Made by a program: the position numbers and the translations under genes
From: Lindgomyces ingoldianus
Taxonomy: Eukaryota > Ascomycota > Dothideomycetes > Pleosporales > Lindgomycetaceae
NCBI RefSeq assembly: GCF_010093535.1
Contig: NW_022985186.1
Span: 1-64,000, forward strand
Length of the DNA: 64,000 nt
Direction of reading: 5' to 3'
Part shown: piece by piece, positions 24,901 through 37,380 of the stretch
Numbering within the stretch: position 1 is the first letter of the stretch
How the letters are laid out: each line of letters begins with the position of its first letter
Notes under the pieces: generated by a model
Told to the model about the DNA's origin: nothing
The model's input: only the letters and a program-made list of their open reading frames with translations
Databases searched by the model: none

Positions 24901-26380
24901 TTTCTTAACTTTTTAGGGTAAGTAGTATTTTTATTAATCTAATTAGTAAAATGTTTTTTTTACTTTTAATATTAATTATCTACTTTTTTTTTTAAACTAG
25001 ACTAGTGCTAATAAGCCTAATCTATGCGCCTAATTACTTAATAATAGATCTACACTAATTAGAGATCTTATAACATGCTACTATTATAGTAGCTTATAAA
25101 AGAAAAAGAAGTAAGACTAAATATTAACTTTATTAAAAGTAAAAAAGTATTTTTATACTCTAGCTTATAATTTTCTAGTAATAACTAAAGATATTATGCT
25201 AATAAATAATATATAAAGTATTTAAGATTATAATAAATTTAGAGTATAATTAGAAAAGATTAAAAACTAGTTAAAATAACATACCTAATAAGTATTAAGC
25301 TAAACTTAATAAAAAAGTTTTTTAATATGTACTATTCTTTTAACCTTACACACTTATGCCTTAGCTAAAGAGTATGCTAGAAATAGAAGTTAAGCTTAGA
25401 ATATAAGTTTTTTAGTTTAACTACTTTAGTATTATAAAATATAAGCCTTAGAAGCTTTATGTTATAGTTCTATATATAAAGTAGATAGAATTAGGTAGCA
25501 TTTAGTAGATTACCTACTACCTAACTATAAACTAGTCTATCCTAGAGCAGCTACTTCTAGACAACAGTAGAGGGGAACCACATCTAGGACTAAAGCTGCC
25601 CTAGATAAGGCAGGTAGAAGCTACAGTAACAGCCCTACTAATGCTAATTTATTACACTTTTATTATTAATAAAAAGCTAGTCTAGGTTGTAGTTAAAGTT
25701 AAAAAAAAGAATATTATACTTAAGTAAAATAGTAAAAGAATAATAAAAGTTTTAGTTTTATAAGAAAATTAGCTTATATAATAAAGTAGCATAAAAGCAG
25801 CTTATATTAAAGTAAGTGTAGCTAATACTCTTCTTCTTTTGTCTAGTTAGACTATAATTAATGCAGGCAAAGTAGGTAGTTATAATATAATGCTAATTAA
25901 GCATTTTTTAAATAAATGTTTATTACTTAATACTTAGCATAACAGCTACAGGCCTAATAAGCTCTTTATGTATAAAAGAGTTAGAAGGTAAAATAGCTCT
26001 AGCAGATGTGTACATAAAAAGTAACATAGTAAGTAAATAAAAGGCAAAATAATAAAAAGTATAATATAGTAAGTAAGAAGTAAAGAGAAAGTATTATAGT
26101 AAATTAAAAAAAATTAAACTTAATTTAAAAGGGCTAAGGCTAGATCTATTATTACATAAAGCTAAAACTAGATTTTTAGAGGCACTGCCTAAAATAGAAT
26201 AGCGCAGGACTAATATAATTATAATAAAAGCAGACATTACTAATAAGGCAAATATAGTAGTAGGGCAGAAATGTACATGCACTATATAGAGCAGTCTATA
26301 AAATAACTTTAAGATACATAATATTAACTACTTTACCTATTAAACTAGGCAGAATTAGAATAAAGATGCTAGATATAGTA
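21960..26380. other. Strongly AT-rich RIP relic, content unassigned
   Basis: Very AT-rich DNA dominated by TAA, TAG, CTA and AT runs (a run of 17 A near 23080). Less decayed patches (22500-22640, 22800-22930, 25490-25640) show no protein I can name. It adjoins the C-terminal end of the Helitron helicase and may be the Helitron 3' part or an independent older element. Confidence 0.4.
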
Positions 26381-26755
26381 GTAATATATAAAAAGGCTAC
26401 ATATAACTAGCTATAAGTAAAGATAGAATGTTATAAGTTAACACTAATAATCTTAAGCAACTAACCTTATAACTTATTAATAAACATAGTAAAACAGAGT
26501 TAAACTAGAATCTAATACTAAATAATTAAAAAAAGTAAGGTATTATTATTCTTAAATACTAACTTTACATATGTAATTATTTAAATTTCACTATTAAACT
26601 TACTGCTAAGTATTTTACTAATAAAGAAAAGTGCTATTTAGCTAACAGCAGTAACTATAAAATATATGCTATTACATAATCCTTGCCCTAGATTTAGATT
26701 ATATAAGAGCATAATAAAAACACTAACCTTTAGTTATAAAGTAAATAAAGGGAAG
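26380..26755 (-). pseudogene. Helitron helicase C-terminal part
   Basis: Continuing from the other side of the Gypsy insertion, the minus strand reads LKVSVFIMLLYNLNLGQGLC, then ITYVKLVFKNN and CFTMFINKLQGQLLKIISV. These match the Pif1-like helicase end of Helitrons (LKVGxPxMLLRNL...LCNGTR...AMTINKSQGQ). The join at the CTAGG duplication gives the expected NLPxxPxxxLxLK context. Confidence 0.85.
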
Positions 26756-26760
26756 CTAGG

Positions 26761-27078
26761 TGTCACAGTATCCTCCCCAGATCCCAGACATAACTGTATT
26801 AGACGCGTACTAGAGTATTATTAGTGCACGTCTAACACAAACACAACACAACATAGACATAAACTTAAGCATAAACTGCTTTAACACTAACTAAACCTAA
26901 AATAGGCTTAATTTATACTTAAAGCGCTTAGACTTTTAAGCTAAGTATTTAATTACTAATTTCCTTTTAAACTTTCCTGTTCCTTACACAACATCTTGTA
27001 CCTACTATAATACCTTACATAGTAATTAAACTAGACCTCTGTAAAGCTTTATAACCTTACTTATGCATAATTATAACA
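26761..27078 (+). repeat. Gypsy copy 1, 5' LTR
   Basis: Begins TGTCACAGTATCCTCC, ends ATAATTATAACA. The outer (left) half keeps GC-containing sequence; the inner (right) half is decayed compared with the 3' LTR. Confidence 0.95.
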
Positions 27079-27099
27079 TTATGTTGTGTTAAAACCCTA

Positions 27100-30000
27100 G
27101 CTAAGAATAGCCTCTAAATTTAATCTAATAAGCTTAGTACTTACACAACTCTAAGCTATTAAAGTAAGCTAAAAAGCCTTCTAAGAAGCGCTTACTTTAT
27201 AAAAAAGCTGCTATGTTGTAAGCTTTAAAGCTTTTTAAAAGAACTTTAAAGAACAGCTTTACATTATTAAGCAGTCTATTTCTGCTTTAACTCTTATTAT
27301 AGTAGTAGGAACTAAGAACTTACTAGCCTTAAAGCTTACTTAGAAGTTTAGAGATAGCTTAACTTTCTTCTACCTAACACTGCCTATAACCTGTAACTTT
27401 TTTAACTTAGTAATAAAATCTAACTAACTCTCTAATCCCCTACTGTTTAATAGAAAACAGAAAGACCTACTTTCCTTCCTACACAAGCTTTAATATAAAC
27501 TTAAAGAAAACATAGACTAATTCCTCTCTAAACACTCTTAGTTACTATATGCCTACTTTTAACTTAACTATAACATAACAGCCTTAATTAACTTACTAAT
27601 AGATAAGAATATTATTAACCTAGATTAATTTATAGCGTTCCTGTAAGCAACTTATAGAGACTTAAATAAAAAGTTAATAGCCTTAAGTTGCCTAAACACT
27701 TTATAATAAGAAAAGAAAAGCTTTACTTTACACTTTACTAAGTTTTACTAACTTACATTTAATATAGGCCTAAATAAGATAGGTCTAATTACAGCCTTAC
27801 ATAACTCTCTCTTAACTAAACTGTAACGCGCTATAGTAGGAGAACCCCTCCTAAACAACCTTAACGCGTATGCAAACCTAATTACTACCTACAATAATAA
27901 CATAAGGTTCCTCCCTGTACAAGCCCTAATACGCCCCTAAACTAGCGCAGTTGCAAATAAGGACCTTAATATAATAAAAATTAATTTAAATTATGCTTTA
28001 GTTAGTTCTAAAAAGCGTAAAAATTATAAGAAAAAAGGTTAATGCTTTAAGTGTAGTAAGTATAGTTATATCTTTTAAAACTACTCTATTCCCCTTTCTT
28101 AAGTCTACATAAGTAGTGCTGCTAGCACTTATTAAAGATCTTTACTATTTTAATCTTATTTCTATAAGGGCTTTAACTTATATTTAAGCTCTAATCCCTT
28201 TTACTACTCTTAACATAGCTGCAGCTATAGTAGTAAAAGCCTATAAAAAGGCTTGTCCTAGGGCTAAGTTGCCCTCTAGGACTAATTTAACACTAGATCT
28301 TTACTAACCTATAAGCTAAGTCCCTTACTAATAACTAAAAGTACTAAGTTAATATTCCTATATATTTATAATAAGGAACTATATTAGCTCTAATATAAGC
28401 TCTTATTAACTTAAGAGTAAACAGCATAAGTTACATTAACAAAAAACTAGCGCACAAACTAAATTTCTAATTAACACTGCTTACCTAAATAATTTACCTA
28501 ACTAGATTTAATAGAAAACAACTTAAAAAAGGTTCTATTTTCTATACTATAACTATTATAATTACCTACTAACACTATAAGGAGTAGATTAAGCTCTATG
28601 TAATAAACATAAGATGTTATAACTTAATCCTAGAATAACTATAGCTATATTAGCATAAGGTTGCCTTTAATTACTAAAAGTAAGTTCTAAACTTTAACTC
28701 TTTTTAATGCTAAAATATATGCTTACACTTACACCTAAACAACACCTAAATAGCACTTAATATAGAAGGTCTCTAGACTTACTCTTTAATAACTTAAAAA
28801 AGAACTACTTAAGTAAGGCTAATAAGCTAAGCCTTTTACTAAAATAGGCTATGTAAAATAATTTAACAACTACCTAAACTTAAAGAAGAAAAAGCCTTTA
28901 AAGAACCTTTACTTACTTAATTTAAACATAAACTAGGACTTAAACAGCAGATAGACATCTGCTACATAAGACCTGCTCTATTTGTAACCCTAGCTTAACA
29001 ACTAGATTATAAAATTTACGCAGTTATAATTTCTAATATAGACTAAGCTTTAGCTCTCTAAAAACACACTAACTTAAAGATAATAGTCTCTTAAGACTAC
29101 TATAACTTATTACATGTCTTTTTCTAAGATAAGTCTAATAAGCTTTTAATATAATGTCTGTACAATTACTAGATAACTCTTAAGCCTAGTAAACAACCTA
29201 GTTATAGGCTACTATATAAGATGTTGCTAAATAAATTAAAAGTGCTCTAAAAATACCTTAATAAGAACCTAAAAAAAGAGTTTATTTAAGCTAGCTTCTT
29301 ACTAGTAGTGTTACCTATACTATTTATAAAAAAACCTAAGAGTAGGCTTTAATTCTGTGTTAACTACTAAAGACTAAACACTATTACTATTAAAAACTAA
29401 TACTTAATTCCCCTTTTACAAAAAACCCTAAGCTAACTAAGTAAAGTAAAGTATTTTATAAAGTTAGATATTATTACTGCTTTTAATAAGCTAAGAATAG
29501 TAAAGGGTAATAAGTAGCTAACAGTGTTTTAAACTTAATATAGACTATTTAAGTACCTAGTAATGCCCTTTAGCTTAGCTAATGCGCCTAGTACTTTTTA
29601 ACATTTTGTAAATAACTTACTCTAACCCTACCTAGATGTGTTCTGCACTATGTATATTAATAATATTCTAATCTACAGCAATAGCCTTTTAGAGCACAAA
29701 CAGCATGTACGCCTAGTGCTAAAGGCTATAGAAGAAGCAGGTCTACAACTTAACATAAACAAATGCAAGTTCTACTAATTAAAGGTTATATATTTAAAAT
29801 ATGTAATCTCTATAGATAGCATCTAAATAGACCCTATTAAGGTTTAGACTGTGCTAGATTAGCAATACTTAAAAGACATAAAGGATATTTAAGCCTTTAT
29901 AAGATTTGCTAATTTCTACTAATAATTTATTAATAACTTTTTATAGTAAGTAAGCTTTATAATTACACTTACTAAAAAAAAAATCTAATTTAACTTTAAC

Positions 30001-32090
30001 TTAAATTACTAATAGTCCTTTAACTAGCTAAAGAAAGCCTTTACTAAAGCTCTAATACTCTACTACTTTAACTCTAAACTACTAATACTTATAGAAGCTA
30101 ATGCCTTAGACTACATAGTAGTAGGAGTTCTCTCCTAGACTAAGCTAGACAGGACTATTAGGCCTATTGCATATTTCTTAAAAAAAATAAGTTCTGCAGA
30201 AGGTAATTATAAGATCTACAACAAAGAACTGCTTACTATAGTACGCTACTTTAAATAATAGCAACCTAAACTAGAAGGTGCAGCGCATCTAATACAGGTC
30301 CTATCTAACTATAAGAACTTATAGTACTTTGCAACTATAAAATAACTTAGCTACTAACAAGCTTGTTAGTTTAAATACCTATTTTATTTTAATTTTAAGA
30401 TTACTTATTATCCTAGTTAAAATAAAAAGAAACTAAATGCCCTTATAAAGCAATCCTAAAACATCCCTGCTTAGAAAAAAGTGTAAAAGGCTTAACACTA
30501 AACTTTACTTTAACTTAAGCTGTTTTTAAACCTTAACTTAAATAAAATAAATTAGATAATTAATTAAATTATTACTAATAAGTATTTAAATAATAAATTT
30601 ATCTAAGAAACCTTAGACCTACTCTAAAACAGCGCTAGTTAGTTAAAGAAGGTAACACTAGCTAACTACAAAAACTAAAATAGTAAGCTATATTACTATA
30701 ACTAACTTATAATCCCTAATTCTAACAAACTAAGAATTAAACTACTCTAAATTATACACAACTTACCTGTTAAAGAACACCTAGGTAGAGGAAAGACTCT
30801 TAACCTACTGCAGAGAGAGTACTACTAGCCCCGCATGTTCTATACTGTACGCTAATACATATTATGTTGCTATACTTACTGTAAAGTAAAGGCCTCTTAA
30901 AAAAAGTATAATAGCCTACTTAAACTACTTCTAATCTCTAAACAAGCTTAAAAAGATATATTAATTAATTTTATTATAAACCTACCTCTATCTAAAGAGT
31001 ATATAAATATTATAGTAGTTATTAATTACTTAACTAAGTATTAACACTTAATACTATATTTCTCTATAACTGCCTCTAATATAGCCTAGTTATTCTACTA
31101 ATACATATAAGTTTACTATAGCCTGCCTAACATAATTATATTAGACAGAGGTACATAGTTTGTCTTAGCCTTCTAGGACAAACTCTGTAAATAGCTCTAA
31201 ATTGTCCCCTATCTATCTACAGCTTTTTACCTAGAGACTAACAGCTAGACTAAGAACGTAAACGCTGTAATAGAATAAGTCCTACAAGTGTACACAAACT
31301 ACTAGTAGAATAACTAGGTAAAATAGTTAACTACAGCATAGTTTAAAGCTAATAACATAACATCTAAATTAACATAAGTATCCCTATTCTTAGCAAACTA
31401 TAGATACTACCTTTAAATAAGATTTAAACTACTTTTAAATACCCCCTAACTAACTTATTAATCTATATAAGTAATAAATATAAACAGACTTATTAATAAA
31501 ATTTAAAATATATTTAAATATGTTTATAAAAAGCTTACATAGGCTTAAGCTCTTTAATAAAAGTACATAAACTAATCCTAAACCTCTGCCCCTGCGTATG
31601 CAGCTAGTAAGAAGGTCTAGCTAAACACTAGAAATATCTAAACAAACTAATAATTAAAAAAACTTAATTAAAAGAACTTTAGCCTCTTTACAGTAGCTTA
31701 TATAGTCTTATTACACACTTACTAATTAATCCTACCTAACAGCATAAAGATACACCCTGTGTTCTACGTATTATTGCTGCGCTAAGCAGCCTCTAAATCT
31801 AACTATCTACCTAGATAGCTAAACCTACTACTTAAACTTATTATTATAAACAATAAACTAGAATATGTTATAAAAGACGTTAAATAAATCTAGTTTAATA
31901 AGAAAAAATGTATCTATAAATACTTTATAAAATAGACTAGATACAACAAACTATTATAAAAACCTGTAAAAGCCTTATAAAAGAACTCTGCAGTAACCTA
32001 ATTCTATGCTTAATACCTATCTAAACTAAACCTATACCCTAACAAAGACAACCTAATGCTAGAACTACTAATATAAAGGATTCCCTTCCT
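27100..32090 (+). pseudogene. Gypsy gag-pol relic, copy 1
   Basis: Plus-strand order: gag with a damaged zinc knuckle CFKCSKYSYIF (about 28045-28080); reverse transcriptase with MPFSLANAPSTF and YINNILIYSNSLLEHKQHV (29653-29679 for the catalytic block, where YxDD reads YINN); RNase H region; integrase with LDRGT, QFVLAF and the NAVIE glutamate (about 31141-31275); and a C-terminal chromodomain-like region (about 31860-31970, CIYKYFIK...TRYNK), which places it among chromoviruses. Stops are mostly TAG/TAA at former Gln/Trp codons. Confidence 0.9.
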
Positions 32091-32107
32091 AATAAGGGGG
32101 GGGGTAC

Positions 32108-32425
32108 TGTTATAGTATCCTCCCTAGATCCTAGACATAACTATATTAGACGCGTACTAGAGTATTATTAGTGCACGTCTAACACAAACATAACATAACA
32201 TAGACATAAACTTAAGCATAAACTGCCTTAACACTAACTAAACCTAGAACAGGCTTAATTTATACCTAAAGTGCTTAGACTTTTAAGCTAAGTATTTAAT
32301 TACTAATTTCTTTCTAAACCTTTCTGTTCCTTACACAACGTCTTGTACCTACTATAATACCTCACGTAGTAATTAAACTAGACCTCCGTGAAGCTCTATA
32401 ACCTTACTCGTGCACAATCGTGACA
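32108..32425 (+). repeat. Gypsy copy 1, 3' LTR
   Basis: Begins TGTTATAGTATCCTCC (decayed) and ends GCACAATCGTGACA (not decayed), the mirror image of the decay in the 5' LTR. Confidence 0.95.
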
Positions 32426-32430
32426 CTAGG

Positions 32431-35400
32431 CAAATTAAAGCTTTAAAGTAGGTCCTTTAGTAGTTAATTAATTTTATTTAAAAAAGATTAGTAGACTTTA
32501 TTAGTAAAGTAAAACTTTATTACAACACTTTTAAAGCGCTTAAATAAAAAGTTATTTAAAGAATTAATAGTATTATTTTAGACTACTAATATACACTTTT
32601 ACTTTAATAAAGAAGCATAGACTTCTAAGTTAGTAAGTTTTTAAAGTAAATTAGGTAGATAGATATAAAAATAGAATGCAGATACAGACTAAAACTACTA
32701 AATTTTAGAAAAAAGTGTAATAGACTTTTTATTACGCCTAGCTAAGTCTAATATCTACTAAGCATATTCTTAGTTAGTAGGTCTCTACTTTATCTTTATA
32801 TTCTTTATTAGCTATAGAACAGTAAAGTATAGCTATAAATAAAAGTTCTAAAGGTAGGCTTGTACAGTCTATAACCTCTTACTGCGTGAAATAATAAGAA
32901 GAATCTAGGTAAAGTCCCCTTTTAATAGCACTAAAATACCTCTAAATAGGGAGTTATTTTTTATAATATTTTATAGTGTATAGTTAACTACTTTAAAGCA
33001 GTACTAGTGCTATATTAGAACTCTATCTTATATAATTAAATCTGTCTAATAAATAAGGTCTACAGTAGAAGAGTCTACACACATAAAGCAGGTAAATCTG
33101 TCTTTAATATTAATAAGTATTTTAAACTAATAATAAGCAGTGTAGCTGCTAGAAAGGAGAAGCGCAGTAATGCTAAATAATGCTACGCATAAAACAATCT
33201 TATGTTAGGTCTAAAAATAAGTGTAAATAGTTTTATATAAAAAGGTTTTTCTAGTTCTACTAAAGCCCTAAACAAAGTAGTAACTAAATTATAGTGTAGT
33301 AAAAATAGACTAAGTAATAGCATAAAAAACTTTTAGTTAGGCTTTATTTAGCTTATTATACACATTAGTATAATTAAGATTCTGCTTTATAGCATTATAA
33401 TTAAGCTGCTTAGCAACTAATAAATTAACAGCCTCCTACACCTAATATTCTTATAGCATAGGCATGTTAAAATTAGAAAGGTTTTTTTTAAATAACTTAA
33501 GCATAGCCTAGTTAATTAGCTATAGGCATAAATTTTTTATAAAATTAGTAATGCTAGAGGGCAACACTATTTATTCTAAGTAAAGAGGTAGGTTGTTAGA
33601 TAGATGTTAAAAAAACTTATTTTATAACACTATAAAATTACCTATATTTCTAAAAACTAAGGCTTAGAGGAAGACATAATGTAACTTAAAAGCAAGTGCT
33701 AAATGCTAAAGCTTAAAAAATATATACTACTATAATTTATTTTTAACTAAGAGATTAAGAGCTAAATAGGCATTTTTAAAAGTAAGTTAGATTTAACTAT
33801 TAACTATGTAAAAATGTTTAAAACTAATTACACTTAAAATTTATATAAAAAGCATCTTAAGATAGAAACGCTTTTTAAAGGAAAAACTATAGAAGTAGAC
33901 ATAACTAATAAAGTACTAATTATGTTAAAACTAAGTCTATTTACTACTGTTTTTCTCTAGATTTTAATAATACTAGGTTAAAAAGTTTTAGTAAAAAAGA
34001 TTATACTTATTTATGTAAAAAGCATTATACTTTAACTATTTTATTAATAATAATTTTTTTTATTTAACTATAATCTCTACCTGTTTAGCACTGTTCTTGT
34101 TATAAAAGGTAACTATATGCTGTTCTAGTAAATGCACTGCTAATTAAATAATAAAAAGCTTTTTTTTATAAACTTTAAACTTTATTAATTACTAAACAGC
34201 CTTAGTTAGTCTAATATAGCGCATGTTTAGATACTAGGTAACCTTGTCTTTTTACTAGATATAGATAACAACCTAATTAGTGCCCTTATAGATATACTTA
34301 TGTATATATTTAACTAACTTTATAGAGGCATAGACTTTTATGTTAACATATGCGTTATACTTATGTAAAAAGTATAGACTATAAAGCACTACTTAGTAAT
34401 TATTAACTATAACATTTTAACTATAACACTTTACAACTTAAGTTAAACTAGGTTAACACTAATATATAAAATAACTATCTCTACTAACTAAAGTTTTATT
34501 AGCATATTCCTTTAGAAATTACTTTTAATAGGTTGCTTAGAGAGAATGCTTTATAGTCTACATATAGGGCATGCTAGGATTTAAAGTTTTATATAGCCTA
34601 TAAACTATAGTAGTTTTAATAATGTTACTTAAAACTTTATTTAGATTTTAAGCCTTTATAAAAAGCTTAGCTTATATAACTTAATTAATAAAGTTTAGAT
34701 TAAAAAACTAATTATAGTAATTATAACATAAAAAAAGTAGAATGTAAGCATAAAGTAAACCCTACTTTTAGTACTTAATAGTATACATAATACTAGTATA
34801 CTAGCTAAATACATAGTTAGTCTAGAGGTCTGTAAGGAGGGAGTTAAGACGCAGCTTAAAAACGCGTGTAACTAGATCTAGCTAATCTAATAGCTAAAAG
34901 GACGTACTAATCTCCTGCTCTAACTCTAGCTATTTAGAATTAGTAGTAAAAGTAATAAATAAAGTAAGTTAACTAAGCTTTTAAATAGTAGCTATAAAGT
35001 TTTAATAACACTACATAATAAAGTAACTACTGCTAATGTAACTTAAAGGAAAAACAGTTTAAATTCTAACTAAATTAGCCTAAAAGTTGTTTTAATCTAA
35101 TGCATTACACACTTCTTAATATAGATTAGCATGTAACTGTTTTTAATTTACTATAATCTACTATAACTTTCTTTATTTACACTAAGCCTAGCAGTTAATA
35201 ATAAATTACTAGAATAATAAACTATAATTAAAAGGCATAATAAGACTACTACACTAAAAAAATAAGTAAAATTAGTAATACTTAGAATTAGTTAGAGTAT
35301 TCTAAGTGCAAAACATGCGTAAAGTACACAGCTATAAACTATAGTAAAACCTAAAAGTACTCTATAAAAATATTAAAACATAGTAGAGAAGCTAATATGC

Positions 35401-35470
35401 TATATATGTATATTTAATTTTTTAGTATAGAGACTAACAGTGTTTTAAATTAGGGCTAAGTTAGTAGTAA
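32431..35470 (-). pseudogene. Helitron RepHel: Rep domain and N-terminal helicase part
   Basis: Minus-strand frames show: LIMPFNYS (about 35270); a following ITFTTNSK...LE block matching the Helitron-like N domain; DLVTRVFKL and YTIKYQKQGLLYAYILL (about 34900-34742), where the Rep HUH histidines read as Tyr, as CAY->TAY transitions would give; VKYIHKYIYKG (about 34320-34283), the catalytic-Tyr motif; LAVHLLEQH (about 34130); and GFSRTRKTFLYKT (about 33272-33228), a damaged Walker A. Stops occur throughout. Function is lost. Confidence 0.85.
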
Positions 35471-36278
35471 AAAATAAAATTTTAGTTATAATCTTTAACT
35501 AGCTTATTATAAACTAAAGTAGTAATTTTTTTAGTAATAAGTAAGTTTTTTTAATATTAATTAGCTCTAGCCTACATAATTAACTATAGTTATAAATTAA
35601 AAGTAATTTATAATTTCTTATTTTACTTATAAGCTTACTGTAACTACTTATATGTAGTTTTATATATTTTAATTTAAAAATTATTATAATCTATTTTAAC
35701 TATCTATAGCAGCTGTGTAAGTATAGTTAGATTAAGACTACTATTAGCCTAATGCCCTATACACACACTGTTAGCCTAGGCAGGATTGTAAAAGTACAGC
35801 TGTGCGTAAGAGAGGACGTCCCCCTTAGCAGGCTTTAATAGGCTATGTATATAGTACATCTTTTTTATAATCTAAAAAACCTTTATGCCTATGCTATATA
35901 CACTTTAATTTATTTATTTATAGTTAGCTAACATAAAAGCTAAAGCTGTGTTATATAATTAAAGATGCTTCTAAAAAGATCTGCTAAGTAGGTGCTTACC
36001 CTGCAAAAGATAACACAGAAATAAAGGTAGATCTAAAAAAGTTAAAAAGTTAATATTACCTATTAAGTAATATATAAAGTACTAAGGAGAATTTACCTAA
36101 CTCTTATTAACCTGCTTTTTAAGCTAGTAAAAGGCACTATAGTTAAAATAGCTACTTATAGAATTCTGTATTAAACTAAAGTTAATAGAAGTAATATAGT
36201 TTATAGTAGTAATAATATATGCCTTTAGTAAATTATCTTATAAAAGACTAGCCTTTAGTTGCTTTTAATTTTTACATA

Positions 36279-37378
36279 ACGTACTTCATAGGCGAGTTGC
36301 TCACACACCTGAGTTGCTTACTTTTGCTAAGACCCCACTAAACCACCCTTTCTACACTAATGCATTCCCTACAACACTACTTAAACGCGCTAAAAGAACA
36401 TTAGATATAGCTTACGCTCTAAGCTTTTAAATAAAACATAAAACTCTTAAAGAAATATGCTGTAGCTATGTATAAAGTCCTATAAAAGATAACAAATAAC
36501 TATAGCACTAGACAACTTTTACAAGCTAATTCTACAGCTAAATTATAAAGGCTAGGCAATAAAAAGAAGCAGGTGATTATTAAGACTATACTTAAGCTAT
36601 ATGCGTAAGGAATTTCCTCTTAGATAGTATTTATAGCTAATATAGCTAATTCTTTGCGCGCTAAGCGTAATCTAGGCTATGTTTACATAAACTAGCCTAG
36701 TATGTTTGTAAAGTGTTATTTAGAGCTTAAAGTAAAGTTTTAAGCGCAAGTATAGTTAAAAGATATCTAGCTAATTATAAACCCTGTCTTGCTAAAGTTG
36801 TACGTGTTATTATCCTAGATGCTATACTTAGCTTTAATATTCTCTACAAGGCTAAACCTGCCCTAAATTACCCTAGAACTCTTATAGAGGGCTCTCTTAT
36901 AGTTATACTTACGCTTAAATGTTACTTTAAGCTCTAAATAACGCTTCACAAACGTACTAGGCTAGTTTATGTAAACATAGCCTAGATTACGCTTAGCGCG
37001 CAAAGAATTAGCTATATTAGCTATAAATGCTATCTAAGGGGAAATTCCTTGCGCATATAGCTTAAGTATAGTCTTAATAATTACCTGCTCCTTTTTATTG
37101 CCTAGCCTCTATAATTTAGCTGTAAAATTAGCTTATAAAGGTTGTCTAGCGCTGTAGTTATTTATTATCTTTTATAGGACTTTATATATAGCTATAGCAC
37201 ATTTCTTTAAGAGTTTTATGTCTTATTTAAAAGCTTAGAGTGTAAGCTGTATCTAACGTTCTTTTAGCGCGTCTAAGTAGTGTTATAGGGAATGCATTAG
37301 TGTAGGAAGGGTGGTTTAGTAGGGTCTTAGCAAAAGTAAGCGACTCAGGTGTGTGAGCAACTCGCCCATGAAGTACGT
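36279..37378. mobile_element. Foldback (long inverted repeat) element, copy 2, uninterrupted
   Basis: A 1100-bp near-palindrome. The left arm (36279 to about 36757) begins ACGTACTTCATAGGCGAG and the right arm (about 36900 to 37378) ends CGCCCATGAAGTACGT. The arms match over about 480 bp with a spacer of about 145 bp. TA flanks both sides (36277-36278 and 37379-37380), suggesting a TA target duplication as in Tc1/mariner-type elements. No coding frame. The outer 100 bp of each arm are least AT-drifted. Same family as 6611-8152. Confidence 0.9.
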
Positions 37379-37380
37379 TA

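Larger units (their letters stand above)
26761..32425 (+). mobile_element. Complete Gypsy (chromovirus) LTR retrotransposon, copy 1, RIP-decayed
   Basis: The element is 5665 bp, with two 318-bp LTRs (26761-27078, 32108-32425) starting TGT and ending ACA, and a perfect 5-bp target duplication CTAGG (26756-26760, 32426-32430). A G-rich polypurine tract (32096-32104) precedes the 3' LTR. It is exactly as long as copy 2 at 58227-63891, so all differences between the copies are substitutions. It sits inside the Helitron. No intact frame remains. Confidence 0.95.
26380..36270 (-). mobile_element. Helitron (RepHel) relic, interrupted by a Gypsy element
   Basis: Minus-strand sequence on both sides of the Gypsy insertion (36270-32431, then 26755-26380) forms one continuous protein order: Rep N-terminal region, HUH region, YxxxY region, Pif1-type helicase from Walker A to the C-terminal INKxQGQ motif. 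The reading continues across the Gypsy target duplication CTAGG, proving that Gypsy went into the Helitron. Helitrons replicate by rolling circle. Element termini (TC...CTRR with hairpin) could not be placed. Confidence 0.85.

Noticed and set aside
27079..27100. Gypsy primer binding site
   Set aside because: Sequence after the 5' LTR is decayed in both copies; I could not match it to a tRNA 3' end.
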